DNA of 64,000 nucleotides from positions 1-64,000 of the forward strand of contig CAJHNH020002497.1 of the NCBI GenBank assembly GCA_905116865.2. The letters are read 5' to 3'. The stretch's first letter is position 1. Each line of letters opens with the position of its first letter. Below the pieces are notes generated by a model. It saw only the letters and a program-made list of their open reading frames with translations, did no database searches and had not been told where the DNA came from. This DNA is from Candidula unifasciata (Eukaryota; Mollusca; Gastropoda; Stylommatophora; Geomitridae). Positions 51,565 to 63,065 of this stretch are shown here, piece after piece. The translations under genes were made by a program, and so were the position numbers.

Positions 51565-51740
51565 TATTTTTACCTGCCTGATCACTCCCAATCCAAGGCA
51601 CATTACACATCATGGCTGCATTTTATAATCAAGTTAAAATGCTGACTAAATTGCTGGTTATATGAGCTTTATGTGTGACATCTGCAACCATTGTAGCATT
51701 TTATTTTTGATGCAACTGTCATCATTTTGAGTTGACATGA
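51565..51740. repeat. dispersed repeat, copy of the 57.05-57.34 kb repeat
   Basis: GAGGTATTTTTACCTGCCTG followed by ATCACTCCCAATCC, and later ACCATTGTAGCATTTTATTT with CTGTCATCATTT, match 57,117-57,150 and 57,055-57,100. The element type is unknown. Confidence 0.5.
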
Positions 51741-52465
51741 TTATAAGTTTGAAACATGTTGATGAGACTAGTGGCAGCCTCTGGTGAGTTCAGCCATCAG
51801 GCCAAAGTATCTGAAAATGTTTAGTAATGAGGTTAGTGTACGTACTAAAGTACAACTATTACATGGGTTATGTTTTGTCTTTATCTCCAACCACTGCAAC
51901 TGCGGTGAGTACCTGGCCACTTGTGTCTAGAAAACAAAACAGCCCTGGGTACAGTGATACTTTAACAATAGACTGGTATCACTTATCACATCCTTCCTTC
52001 AACGTATGACAATCCAGCATCTACCTTTCAAATATTTCAACACACATTAATGCAACAACCTTCAGTACTGATAAATGAACAACACACAAACAGTACATGT
52101 ATGTATGTATGAAAGTTGCACCCAACAAGGACATCCACAAAGCGATAAACACCCGATGACACAAGGTGCAACCATGCGGATGAGGATCACCCGTGGAGAG
52201 GTCCCAGAAACCCTAATAAGCCCGTAGGCCATATTTCGGACGGTATTGTCAAACAGTACATACACACAGAGAGCAGGTAATCCATATACACAGTAGCAAT
52301 GCTAATGTTATTAATTTTTTTTAACACATTACATTTTTATGGCATAAAATTATAGTTACTGTAAGTGGGATAGATAGTATCCAAAATATTCAACATATAT
52401 CTCTGTTAAAATGTTGACAAACAAGTCGTGTAGCATTGGTAATCATGTCTATCCACAACCTACTG
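51741..52465. other. no recognisable feature
   Basis: I see no conserved coding or array structure here. Confidence 0.4.
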
Positions 52466-52479
52466 TCTCGTGTACTTTC

Positions 52480-52606
52480 AAACAGCTGTGACACCGATGA
52501 TCCTCCATCCCACGATATCAAACTCTCCGGCATCTTCTTGTTCGGTCTCCCTCGGCCTCTCTTCCTCTTCTTATCTATTGTCCCGATGCAAGCTACTCCA
52601 GCTTGC
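52480..52606 (-). pseudogene. probable LINE C-terminal tail
   Basis: The minus strand reads HPLVMSREEASWSSLHRDNR, a stop, then EEERPRE and EDAGEFDIVGWRIIGV, compatible with a RPR-containing RTE-like tail read in reverse relative to the 53.7-kb fragment. Short and uncertain. Confidence 0.35.
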
Positions 52607-53725
52607 TTCTTCTCATGACATGACTAAAGGATGTAGATTGTCTCTTTTAGTGTGAGCAATCAGTTTTCTTCTTCTCATGACATGACTAAAGAATGTAGAT
52701 TGTCTCTTTTAGTGTGGGCAATCACTTTTCTTCTTCTCATGACATGACTAAAGAATGTAGATTGTCTCTTTTAGTGTGGACAATCAGTTTTCTTCTTCTC
52801 ATGACATGACTAAAGAATGTAGATTGTCTCTTTTAGTGTGGGCAATCACCTTTCTTCTTCTCATGACATGACTAAAGGATGTAAATTGTCTCTTTTAGTG
52901 TGGGCAATCACTTTTCTTCTTCTCATGACATGACTAAAGGATGTAGATTGTCTCTTTTAGTGTGGACAATCAGTTTTCTTTTTCTCATGACATGACTAAA
53001 GAATGTAGATTGTCTCTTTTAGTGTGGACAATCAGCTTTCTTCTTCTCATGACATGACTAAAGAATGTAGATTGTCTCTTTTAGTGTGGACAATCAGTTT
53101 TCTTCTTCTCATGACATGACTAAAGAATGTAGATTGTCTCTTTTAGTGTGGACAATCAGCTTTCTTCTTCTCATGACATGACTAAAGAATGTAGATTGTC
53201 TCTTTTAGTGTGGACAATCAGCTTTCTTCTTCTCATGACATGACTAAAGAATGTAGATTGTCTCTTTTAGTGTGGACAATCAGTTTTCTTCTTCTCATGA
53301 CATGACTAAAGAATGTAGATTGTCTCTTTAAGTGTGGGCAATCAGTTTTCTTCTTCTCATGACATGACTAAAGAATGTAGATTGTCTCTTTTTTTAGTGT
53401 GGGCAATCACTTTTCTTCTTCTCAGGACATGACTAAAGGATGTAGATTGTCTCTTTTAGTGTGGGCAATCAGTTTTCTTCTTCTCATGACATGACTAAAG
53501 AATGTAGATTGTCTCTTTTAGTGTGGACAATCAGCTTTCTTCTTCTCATGACATGACTAAAGAATGTAGATTGTCTCTTTTAGTGTGGACAATCAGCTTT
53601 CTTTTTCTCATGACATGACTAAAGAATGTAGATTGTCTCTTTTAGTGTGGGCAATCACTTTTCTTCTTCTCATGACATGACTAAAGAATGTAGATTGTCT
53701 CTTTTAGTGTGGGCAATCAGTTTTC
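52607..53725. repeat. 62-bp minisatellite, about 18 copies
   Basis: The unit is 62 bp (52,681 to 52,743) and contains TTCTTCTTCTCATGACATGA, CTAAAGAATGTAGATTGTCT and TTTAGTGTGGACAATCAGTT. Variation is confined to a few sites (GAATG/GGATG, GGACA/GGGCA, AGTTT/AGCTT/ACTTT). The last unit runs straight into coding sequence of the LINE fragment at 53,726. Confidence 0.95.
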
Positions 53726-54183
53726 TGAGACAGATTATTAATTGCATATTCATTCCAACATTAAGCTATCAGTGCCAAACATGGACACTATCTAAAGCCC
53801 ATATACGCAAAATCAACACATGCAAGATGAGGTGCCTGAGAAAAGCAGCCAACCTAACCATCCGAAATCGAGTCAATAATGAAACTATCAGGCAAATTGT
53901 GGGAACGACACCATGTACTAGATTTATCGAGAAACCGCAGATTAAGTGGTTTGGCCATCTTGTTAGAATGCCGCAAGATCAAATACCATCACAAGCACTA
54001 CATCTCAGAAAATCAGCTACAAGAGCAAGAGGACGGCCGCGGAAATTATGGATCGACAACATTAAAGAAACTCTACACCTTTACGGCATGACAATAGCTA
54101 GTGGCAGCCAACGTGCACTGGATCGCAAATTATTCCTCCCCACGTCGCTTAACGTCAGAAGTGGTTTATGATGATGATGATGA
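53726..54183 (+). pseudogene. RTE-like LINE C-terminal region
   Basis: Continuous frame: IFIPTLSYQCQTWTLSKAHI, MRCLRKAANLTIRNRVNNET, IKWFGHLVRMPQDQIPSQAL, RARGRPRKLWIDNIKETL, then a stop and a (GAT)4-5 tail at about 54,170-54,183. These are the SYGxQTWTL, FGHLVRMP and GRPRKLW blocks of RTE-like elements. The short trinucleotide tail marks the element's true 3' end. The RT core is missing. Confidence 0.85.
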
Positions 54184-54189
54184 ATCAGT

Positions 54190-55685
54190 TTTCTTCTTAA
54201 ATTAGTTTCTTTCAAGACATCTTCATTGCCAATTTTTTGTTTTAAATCTGCCCAATGTTTTCTCATTATTCGTCAATAGAATGACAACTCCGCAGTTTCC
54301 CAATAATTTTTCCCTAATCTAACTGTCAATGATTCACTTTCTTATATTAGGATAGGATTTATATAGCTTTTAAGAATTCTTTTTCTCGGTTCAATTGACA
54401 AAGACAGATAGCATACTTAATATATCTGAATTTATCAGTACACCCAGGTATTCAAATGTATCAAACTTGCTTCAGGCATGATTGTCTAACAGCCCCTGTG
54501 CAAACCAAGGTGCTGGGACCCCTAGGACAAGCACTGACGGGTAAGAAACGTAAGCTGTCGGTAATATCAAACATATATTTATTGTACTGACACTTCAATG
54601 GAACTGGTGTAAATGTATGCATAGATCAGATGGCACAATATGAAAGTACTACAAACCTATTATTATAGCAAACATTTGCGGCATTTCTGTTCACAGAAGT
54701 ACTTCATTATTGGCTTGAAGTCAGTGATCTTCATGATGTCATACTTCATACACATGAGTGAACGCTAGTTCAAACAATGCTGCCTATTTTGCTAGGATGC
54801 ATTTTTTTTTTTTTTTTTTTTCAAATTTTAGTCTTAAGAAAAAACGCTTTCTGCTTCAGCTGGTTACTATATTGGACATTAACACACTGAATGAATGCAA
54901 TTACAACATTCGGGAAAACTCATTTCAAACAGTCTAAACTTATTGTCGGCACAGTCAAGCAAGGGTCTCAACATATCAATAAAAGTCATGTAGTGCTTAA
55001 GATATTGACATTCATTTAAACGATTACCATAATTTAGGTCTGTGTGACACATATTAGCCAAACGTCCTCACTTTTTCTTTGGTTGGGGCGGGAAAAGTTC
55101 ACAATTATTCAGATCTGACACAATAAGGGAATGTATATTTTTCTCCAGCTGGTGCTCATACTGTATCAGAACTTGCAGAAACGGTGTTGGCAGAGACTGA
55201 TACTCTGCTGCAGGAAATTCTCCAAGCGATTCAAATCTGACATCATGAGAGGTCAAATATTCTTCTCCATCTGGTGCTGAAACTGCAACAAAACTTGCAG
55301 AAGCAGCGATCCCATCATTACATACTCCCCGCCCATATTAAAAAAATATTACTTGTTTCTCACTATTACTAGGACTTTAAGATTGGGAATCCCTCAGATG
55401 TTATGATGTGGACTTTTCCCACTTCCAGTCTTGGTCGTTCAAAACTTTAGAAATATTCGTTTCATCAGTCTGAATATTTCCGTCAAAAACAGTATGTCTC
55501 CGAATTTGAATCCGTGAATAACAGAACTCTGTTTTTACTGGATTAACTGTTAGGTTTGCTTTTCCAATGTTGTGAAACACTTTTCCCAGGGTGTTTATTT
55601 GTTCAGATAAATTGTTGTTTCAGTCACATTACCTTTAACAACTTTCTAATAATTTTGGTAAACATTTTTAGAGCATTCAGTAATC
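54190..55685. other. unassigned sequence
   Basis: Contains poly(T) at about 54,799-54,821 and an imperfect direct repeat at about 55,105-55,310 (TTCTCCAGCTGGTGCTCATA versus TTCTCCATCTGGTGCTGAAA, each followed by CAGAACTTGCAGAAA- or AAAACTTGCAGAAG-type sequence). A minus-strand segment at about 55,440-55,640 with VNPVKTEFCYSRI is vaguely RT-like. I do not name a gene here. Confidence 0.35.
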
Positions 55686-55689
55686 TTAA

Positions 55690-56000
55690 AAGGTAAACGT
55701 GAAGCTCTGGGTGCAGTTAAGGGTCAGCGGCTGATAAGAGGGAGGTTATGGATGGCTCAGGCAGAAGACACAATCAGACAGATTTGCATCCTTGAGAACA
55801 TCAGGCGAGGAGAGGAGTGGGTCAAAGTGCCACCTGAACAGTCAGACTTGTGTAGGGTCATAATCACGCTGAGCCGGGAATGCAGAGAATGGCCAGCAGG
55901 TGTCACAGAGGTGCAAATTCAGCAATTAATTCAATATATCAGAGGATTTGATCATTTACACAGACGGTTCAGTGTCAAGAGGCAAAAGAAGTGCTTGAGC
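55690..56000 (+). pseudogene. I-type LINE linker between RT and RNase H
   Basis: LGAVKGQRLIRGRLWMAQAE, TIRQICILENIRRGEEWVKV, IITLSRECREWPAGVTEVQI, then a frame break at the RNase H opening (HLHRRFSVKRQKKCL where VIIYTDGSV is expected). It matches the same linker in the 29.9-30.6 kb and 10.2-10.5 kb copies. Confidence 0.75.
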
Positions 56001-56004
56001 TGAA

Positions 56005-57045
56005 TCTGCTACCTGTTCATTACCCAGATTGCATACATTAACATTTTCTACAATGTTTTCATTCATGATACATCTTCTTTTGTATATTTTTTCATCATAT
56101 TTACATGAACAATTTCGAATTTACCTTTACATACATTCTGTGTTTCCGTGTTGCCTGGACACTTGCTTTTTTAGCCTCTTCATGTGCCACCATTATTCTA
56201 TGCCTAAGATTTATACAGTTTCATAATCCTGTACTTTAGCATCTGTTTCATCTTTTTCTGTAATTATACTTCTATACACCTCCAACTGCCCTCTTGTGTT
56301 AGCACTGTATATTAGCTAAAATGTAGATATACCAGTAGAGCTGTGCGGGATCTCCCTGTCGTGTCCCATGTGGACAAGTTTTCATATGTGAATCTTGCCA
56401 GCATAGTTTTTAATGATTTATTCAGGTTTTCTACCAAACCATTTACTTAGGAGTAATATTTTGTAATATTTAGTTATTGGCAGGGTCCAGCGATATCTGT
56501 TGCGACCTGTTTGAATGGTCTATTAGTAGGTATAGCAATGGGTCGTTTTGTTTCGTTTATTTTGCTATACATTTTCGTCGGTAACTATAGACGCGACTGC
56601 GACCCGAAACACAAAACGAATTGTAAGTTATTGAGAAATTATTTTTCTGTGCTCTTTACGTGAAAGATAAAATCGGAACAGTTATTAGGAGTTATTGAAG
56701 AGATGCCAGGCTTTGACCTGAGAGGGTTTTGACGCGTTTAAAATAAATCGATTTTTTTTTTTGGCAGCATGCAGTGAATTAACGGTAAGTAATTTCGTAA
56801 ATATCTTCTTAATTAGCCAGATTACCGCAATGTGTGGTGTATCTTTAAATTCTGCGTTAATTTTTATATAAGTGTGGGAAATTTCACAAAGATTGGCAAT
56901 ACAGCACATGTTTAAAAAAAATTGTTTAGTGGCATCACTGTTTTCGCTTCAAATCCAATGTTTGCACTAGGAGACCGTTTTTCCCGCTTTATAATTAACT
57001 TAAAATAATTATTAAATTACATAACGTTATTTTAATCATTTAAAA
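56005..57045. other. no recognisable feature
   Basis: AT-rich sequence with several T or A runs. No coding similarity recognised. Confidence 0.4.
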
Positions 57046-57049
57046 AAAA

Positions 57050-57340
57050 TCCACAACCATTGTAGCATTTGTTCATGCATCTGTCATTATTTGGAGCTGT
57101 TCGTATTCTCTGTTGGAGATATTTTTGCCTGATCACCCCCAAATCCCAATAATTAGTTTAGGCCATCATTGGTGAGATGGTTCTTTGGTAATTAACTTAG
57201 GATGCTTAGTAAATAGACAATGTTATGTGAGTGACTTTTTAAACATCCACAAACATTGTACCGTTTTTTCATGTGATTGTCATTATTTAGAGCTTAGAAT
57301 TTTATGTTGGAGATATTTTTACCTGCTCATATCTTGATCA
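57050..57340. repeat. two diverged copies of a 195-bp direct repeat
   Basis: CCACAACCATTGTAGCATTT at about 57,052 recurs as CCACAAACATTGTACCGTTT at about 57,247. The TTGGAGATATTTTTGCCTGA and TTGGAGATATTTTTACCTGC blocks follow at the same spacing. A third copy is at 51,565-51,740. The element type is unknown. Confidence 0.6.
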
Positions 57341-57508
57341 CGAATTTCACAAATTCTGGCACTAAATTCAACATTTTTTTTAAGAACAAAACGTATAAAA
57401 TCTAATCTAAAACAGAATATAATTGTGTTTATTACAAGTGAAAGCACCTAACTCCAATATGACATTCCTTGTGTATTTTTTATAATAGTTATATTGTATT
57501 TTTTTCAG

Positions 57509-57630
57509 TCATGGCAAGAAAGACAGCTAAGCATCTCAGAGATCATCTCTCAGTTTTTGAAGCTGGATACCCTATGCAGAAAGGCTACATTGCTCGACGG
57601 CTGCTAGTGGATTCGTTATTCTATATCTAA
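57509..57630 (+). other. possible small coding segment of unknown family
   Basis: A poly(T)-rich stretch ending in TTTTTTTCAG resembles a splice acceptor. It is followed by an ATG frame, MARKTAKHLRDHLSVFEAGY, ending in a stop after about 40 codons. It could be an exon of the same unknown gene or element as 57,821-58,117. I do not recognise it. Confidence 0.25.
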
Positions 57631-57820
57631 TGTTTTAAGTGAAGTCCAAAGTATGGTGCAGGCAGCAGAACCCAGCAAGTGTTTGAATGAGGGAAGTCTT
57701 ACAACTAGTGTGTATAAATATAAAAGATTGATTTTGCATACAAACAATTTTTTAACCCAAAAAAAAAAAAAATGACAGTCACTTATTAGACTCTTCCTTG
57801 AACCATTTCCTATCACATTC

Positions 57821-58204
57821 ATGAGCCCGCCTGTCATGCCTGATCCACAACCTGGACATACTTTACCAATACAGCACTCTAAATCATGTATTCCAGGAAT
57901 GCAGCCATTATTAGAACCAGATACCCAACAGACATCAGCACTCACACTGTTGTCTTCATTAGAAAATGTACCTCATTTTTCACCATCATGCAGATTGCCA
58001 TCACCAAAGAAGCTTCAAAGAGATTGTGAAAACTGTGTCATAAAGCAAAGGACAGTTACGAATATGCAATGTGAAAAGAAACGTTTACAACAGGAAATAC
58101 GAAAACTGAAAATACAGGTAAGAGAAAAGCAACGATCACAGTTTTCACTGTATAACAATGATCCTTGTTGTACTATTCCACCTGCCAGATGGATGTTTCC
58201 ATGA
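57821..58204 (+). other. unknown open frame with coiled-coil and splice donor
   Basis: A Pro/Ser-rich segment (MSPPVMPDPQPGHTLPIQ, PHFSPSCRLPSPKKL) is followed by a charged helix, NMQCEKKRLQQEIRKLKIQ, with a coiled-coil pattern. Immediately after KIQ the DNA reads CAG|GTAAGAG, a near-perfect donor at about 58,116-58,118, so the last 28 codons may be intronic. This looks like an exon of a real or recently decayed gene, perhaps DNA-transposon derived, but no family can be named. Confidence 0.35.
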
Positions 58205-58209
58205 TGGCT

Positions 58210-59225
58210 TTATAGATATAGCAGCAGCATGTGTGAAGCTGTGGTGAATGTATAATCACATCAAAATCCCACGGTATATCAATCATCCATGCTGTCTCTG
58301 TTATTAGTGTATGCCTAGGCGTTTGTCTTATTTACTCCTACACAACAAGAGAGAAGCAGTGATATGTATAGTATTAGACTCAAGGCCCCGTTGAACAGAA
58401 GATTTGGGTTTACCCCATCCTCCCCCCCCCTCCCCCTTTTTTTTGTTGGTTATCTTCGAACAGACGTCACACGATTTTATATAATATTTTTAATATCTTT
58501 TGTGAATCCAGGCCCCAAAAATGTGGACAATATTTTTGATTTGGTTTTTCGAAATTCCCAGATGACCTGCAAACATAGAATCGTGGGCCATCACTAATGC
58601 TTGATTTTGATACTGCATTAGTTAAAAAAAAAAAAAAAAGTTTCTTCAATGACCCATGTCCTCTAACATTCAATCTCATCAAAATAATCATAAGTAATAC
58701 AAAACTTTGGTGTTGCATTCAGCAATCCGATGCATTTATTTAGCGGTTTATCGTTCTTTTGGTCTTGGTGAAATTTCCTTCAACTTTGTTGTAAACTGAG
58801 TTTAATTTCTGATGTCATGCTTCTGGTTACTGCTGCTGCCACCTGAATTTCTTCCATACATTCTGACTCATTCTTTTGTAAATTTGTTTTGTTGGTTTGG
58901 TTCTCATACTCTTGCATATATTACTTTTCACTTGCTAAATTTACATACTCTTCCTTTGCTTATGATCTGGCAAATTTTCATCGCCACGCGATAACCAGAC
59001 AACAAACAAGCCGCCATTTTGTTGACCTAGACAGACGTGCATTTTTACGTAGTCATCAGGAAGCAAGAAGCTAACAATAAATTCTGTTTAAAACTCAGAA
59101 AAGGCGTCACTGATACGGTTGAATTGATGCGATAAGTTTATGTTAATAGAGAGACCCTTCAAAAGTTACAGAACCAATAAAAGATGTTCGTTTTTCTACT
59201 GTCATGATGATGGCAATTTTAGTGC
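58210..59225. other. no recognisable feature
   Basis: Contains C- and T-rich runs at about 58,420-58,444 and a poly(A) at about 58,625-58,639. No conserved coding sequence recognised up to the mariner remnant. Confidence 0.4.
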
Positions 59226-59229
59226 AAGA

Positions 59230-59531
59230 TTTTGGCAAGAAAAAAGTTGCTTGCAGATTTGTACCGCATTCGTTGTCTAATGATCAAAAACATCAGCGCG
59301 TTGAGTACCCATAAGACATCATCAAAACAGGAATTTTTGGCCGCAAAAAAAGTGTGTATTCTCAACCATCCACCCTATTCCCCAGAATTGTCTCCCAGTG
59401 ATTATTTTCTAATCCTAAAATTAAAGATACCATTGAAAAGACGCTTCTTTGATGATATTGATGACATTCAAGGGGCCATAACATCGTCTTTAAGGGCCAT
59501 AGCAACAGAAGAACTACAGAGGACATTCTAG
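59230..59531 (+). pseudogene. mariner transposase C-terminal remnant
   Basis: HKTSSKQEFLAAKKVCILNH, then PPYSPELSPSDYFLILKLKI, matches the end of the mariner DDD domain, where the last catalytic Asp is in the YSPxLxPSDY motif (SDY here). RRFFDDIDDIQGAITSSLRA and TEELQRTF are the standard C-terminal helices. The N-terminal DNA-binding and first two catalytic parts are unrecognisable. About 100 codons remain open. Confidence 0.85.
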
Positions 59532-59665
59532 TGTTTGTTAGATCACTACTCGATGTGCGTGTCAAAAGGGGAGCAGATGTGGGAAGCGATCATCACCTTG
59601 TAGTCGCTCTACTACGACTTGAACTCAAAAAAAGTTTACACGCAAGTTGTCGTGAAATGATAGCC
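59531..59665 (+). pseudogene. LINE endonuclease C-terminal fragment
   Basis: LLDVRVKRGADVGSDHHLVV ALLRLELKK is the end of the AP-endonuclease of a common RTE-like LINE, including the catalytic SDH motif. It begins exactly where the mariner frame ends, so one element was inserted against, or recombined with, the other. Confidence 0.8.
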
Positions 59666-61640
59666 ATTACGCATCGGTCTGTAAGGCTGATAACCTGTCT
59701 TACCTGTAATCTGCACAAAATTCAAACTTGGACTCGCCCAGAAATATATAGTCCCTTATATCTATATATATAGGCCTGTATTGGACAACATTATTATGTC
59801 TGCCTTTTCTGGTTACTTTAACTAAACTCCACTTTTAAATGTATATCTCCTGGAGATATATTTAGGGAGTTATTTGAGGTTTCTTGGAAACCGATTTACT
59901 CCTTGCCCCAGTATACAAGGAACTTCTTTTGTACCAACGCCTGAAGTGTCTAAGTGACGCTATTCTCCTTGCCAGCTTCTCAAACGTCCAGATGTGTTAA
60001 TCTGTGCCTGTATAACTTTCACTTTTCAAGGCAATCTGGAAATGTCTCAGTTTTTACATATGCTTGGGTAAGTTAATTATAGTTTACGAGTACCTAGAAT
60101 GATGTCTGTAAAGTAGTCACTGCTGTAGAGAAATCCGTATCGGCTGTGTGATTTCACTTAGTTCGACCGTTCTTGATCGCTAGAGAAGCGGATTCGAACG
60201 TAGATCTTCCACTGTACAGACTAAATAGCTTATGCCCTCAATAAACCACCCATACTGATAAAACTTAATACCCTTTACAATTGTGTACGTTTTAAACTAA
60301 TTTAAAAATCTGTACATACGAAATGGGGACAGAATTGGGTCAGGGCTGTGTTAATCAAAGTATGTGTGTGTTTGACCCAGATCAATGAGTGCTGGAGCGG
60401 TTGGGAAAGCTAGTGAATGCAGGTACTGACAGTAAATATTGGTGTCTGTGTGCAGAGTGAGGGGGAGAGGGAGAGTGATATATGTGTTAGACCACTTTAT
60501 CTATCTCCACTGTATATCTGACTTGCCTTCTCTTGCACTAAACAGACAGATAAATATAAGAGACTTATGTCTTTTGGTCTGGAGAGGCAATCTGAGGAAT
60601 GAAACAGGAGAGCAGGGAGGAGTCAGCAGATGGGGGTTGATGACTGATGCTTGCTCTGTCTTTCCTGTCAAGATGTTACCCTCTTGGTGATGACTAATGT
60701 TGAGTTATTTTCTTGACAGGATGTATATTTTCTGAAGAGCTGGCAGAAGATTCACAGTCCAACCAACATCCACCAACCATCAAACCACCAGAAACAACTT
60801 GTTACCCACCAGCTAACACCTGTGAAGGTTCCTGACATCTCCAACCTGGGGAGATGGTACCTCAAACAGCTACCAGTACTAGAGCTTAATGGGGCTCAAA
60901 GACATTGTGTGTCCTTACTGGTGATAGAGACTTGCTAAATACCGGTACAGTTGCTGTATAGTGAAGTACTCTTACTACTTGATCCAGTGGAGCAGAATTC
61001 CCAGAGTCGTAGACAGTTGAATCATCCGGAGCTGAGGGAGGCATCATAGACAGAAAGAAGAGAAGATAAGTCTGATGCTTCGCATGATGTTGTGTTCCTC
61101 ACAGCTCCTAGATTGTCCAGTGATGAGAAGATGTCATCTCCAAGACCTTCTGTCTGTGTAGTTTCTTTGTGATTTGGACATGATATCCTGAGATCTGGCA
61201 TTTGTCTCACTTTTATATATCTAATTTATATTGATTACATACATTCATTTTCATGGCTGACTTAGGTGTCTCTATTTCACCTTTTTAAGTGTTTAGCAGT
61301 ATGTATGTATGTATGTGTATCTTCATTATATGTGTTAACATGGTTATGATAATGAACTATCATAACCTGGGGGCTTTCTTTAGTAAGTAGTGGGGGTGTC
61401 CAGCCAAGTGTGCCTAGAAATATTATATATATATATACTGACATATTTTGTAGTGCCAATACTTGAGTTGCCCTACTCCAGAGATAAGTTGATCGTATAT
61501 TGGCCACGGGGAATCCCTTAGACCAATACGAGCCAAACGACTCAACATAATTATCTCTGAGTGCTGTTGGTTCTGAAGGAGGAATCCTTACATTAGGCAC
61601 GCGACAGGAGTGATATGTGACACAAGTTAAGACACAGACA
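59666..61640. other. unassigned sequence
   Basis: I see no conserved gene. A segment at about 60,718-60,850 begins after TTCTTGACAG and reads GCIFSEELAEDSQSNQHPPT before a stop. This acceptor-like context could mark an exon, but nothing else supports it. A short (TA)n occurs at about 61,425 and (ATGT)n at about 61,300. Confidence 0.35.
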
Positions 61641-61644
61641 GCAC

Positions 61645-62735
61645 GTTACAATGTTAAACTTTTAAGAGAAAAAGACATTGCCACTAAATTTATAGAAGAA
61701 CTCAAAAATAGATTTCAAACCCCATAAAGTGACCCAGAAACTCCAACTACAATCAGCATTCAAGACAGAGGGAACCAGATCAAAGAAACATACAAATCAA
61801 CTAGCAATAACATATTAGGAACCAGGAGACAACGCCACAAAGAATGGATAAGTAGTCAAACCATGGACTATATTGCCAAGCGAAAAAGAATAAAGAGCCT
61901 CATAAATCACGCTAAATCAGAACGTCAGAAAGACAAACTAATGTAAGAATATAGCGAACTAAATAAAATGACAAAGAAAAGTGCCAGAGCTGACAAGAGA
62001 AGATTTATGGAAAATCTTGCAGAAACTGCAGAAAATACTGCTAAAGCACATGATCTACAAACCCTACACAAAATTACCCAGCAAATTTGCGGAAACAGAA
62101 ACAATTATCACAGCATACCCATCAGAGATAACCAAGGCAGACTGCTCACCACAGAACAAAAACAAGACATGCATTGGACTAAACACTTCTCCTATCTCTT
62201 GAACAGACCTGATCCTGAAAATCCCCCAGATATTCAACCAGCCTCTCAGGACATTGACATTATTACTGAACCACCAAGCAAACAAGAAATCCTTAAAGCT
62301 ATCCACACTTTAAAGAACAACAAAGTACCAGGCCAAGACGAACTGCCAGCAGAACTTCTCAAAGTAGATCCCAACACAACTGCTAGCATTCTAGAACCAT
62401 TGTTCAAGGATATTTGGGAAAAAGAAGTGTTGCCTGATGACTGGACTGAAGGAACAATAGTCAAAATCCCCAAAAAAGGAGACTTAACAGACTGCAATAA
62501 TTGGAGGGGAATTACTCTACTCTCAGTGTACCAAGCAAAATATTTTGTAAAATCATCATAATGCGGCTTGAAAAAGGAGTAGATAAATGCCTACGAGTGG
62601 AACAAGCAGGATTTAGAAAGGGCAGAGGAACAACTGAGCACATCTTCGCCATACGTAACATTTTAGAACAATGCAATGAATGGCAGAGAAGTATGTATAT
62701 TAATTGTGTGGACTTTGAGAAAGCGTTCTCTGTGC
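61645..62735 (+). pseudogene. RTE-like LINE: linker and N-terminal reverse transcriptase
   Basis: FIEELKNRFQTP, RRQRHKEWISSQTMDYIAKR, NKMTKKSARADKRRFMENLA, then LKAIHTLKNNKVPGQDELPA (block 0), SILEPLFKDIWEKEVLPDDW, VKIPKKGDLTDCNNWRGITL (block 1), a frameshift near 62,520, VEQAGFRKGRGTTEHIFAIR (block 2a) and MYINCVDFEKAF, motif A with its Asp. Two stops in the linker and the frameshift show that it is dead. The sequence changes abruptly after motif A at about 62,735. Confidence 0.9.
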
Positions 62736-63065
62736 GGCTATCTTCTCAATTTGAAGATTCATCTGTAATTCTTTCTCTTTCAAATCTGCCTCTTTTAGTT
62801 TCAGTTCTTTTTCTTAATCTAGCAATTTCTGTCTGAACAGTAATTCGTGCTCTCTCCTAAGTCTTCTCTCCTCTCTTTTTTTTCTGCGGCCCTTATTTTG
62901 TCGCTTTACTTCTCATCTGTTGCCATCTCTTGATGTTTTTCATCCACATATTTCCTCAGTTCATCTTCTTGTAGGCCCAGTTCTTTGCCAGTGGCTATCC
63001 GCTGTAACATCTTTGACTTTGTAGACGTTTACAATATTCCTTAACAAACCAAAATTAAAACTGAA
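62736..63065 (-). pseudogene. Lys/Glu-rich coiled-coil fragment, possibly LTR-retrotransposon gag-like
   Basis: The minus strand reads KMLQRIATGKELGLQEDELR, then KYVDEKHQEMATDEK, a stop, and after frame changes Arg/Lys/Glu-rich helical sequence to about 62,740. A GLxEDELRKYVDE opening followed by a charged coiled coil resembles N-termini of some invertebrate Ty3-like gag proteins, but I cannot confirm this without a search. It faces the LINE RT that stops at the same boundary. Confidence 0.4.

Noticed and set aside
54879..55256. Two short minus-strand frames ending in NCELFPPQPKKK and ECCNCIHSVC as a host gene end
   Set aside because: No recognised family, no supported splice sites, and an imperfect internal duplication. 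Kept as unassigned.
60439..60690. 83-codon plus-strand open frame
   Set aside because: Low-complexity start, no motif, and no splice or repeat context. Its length is expected by chance.
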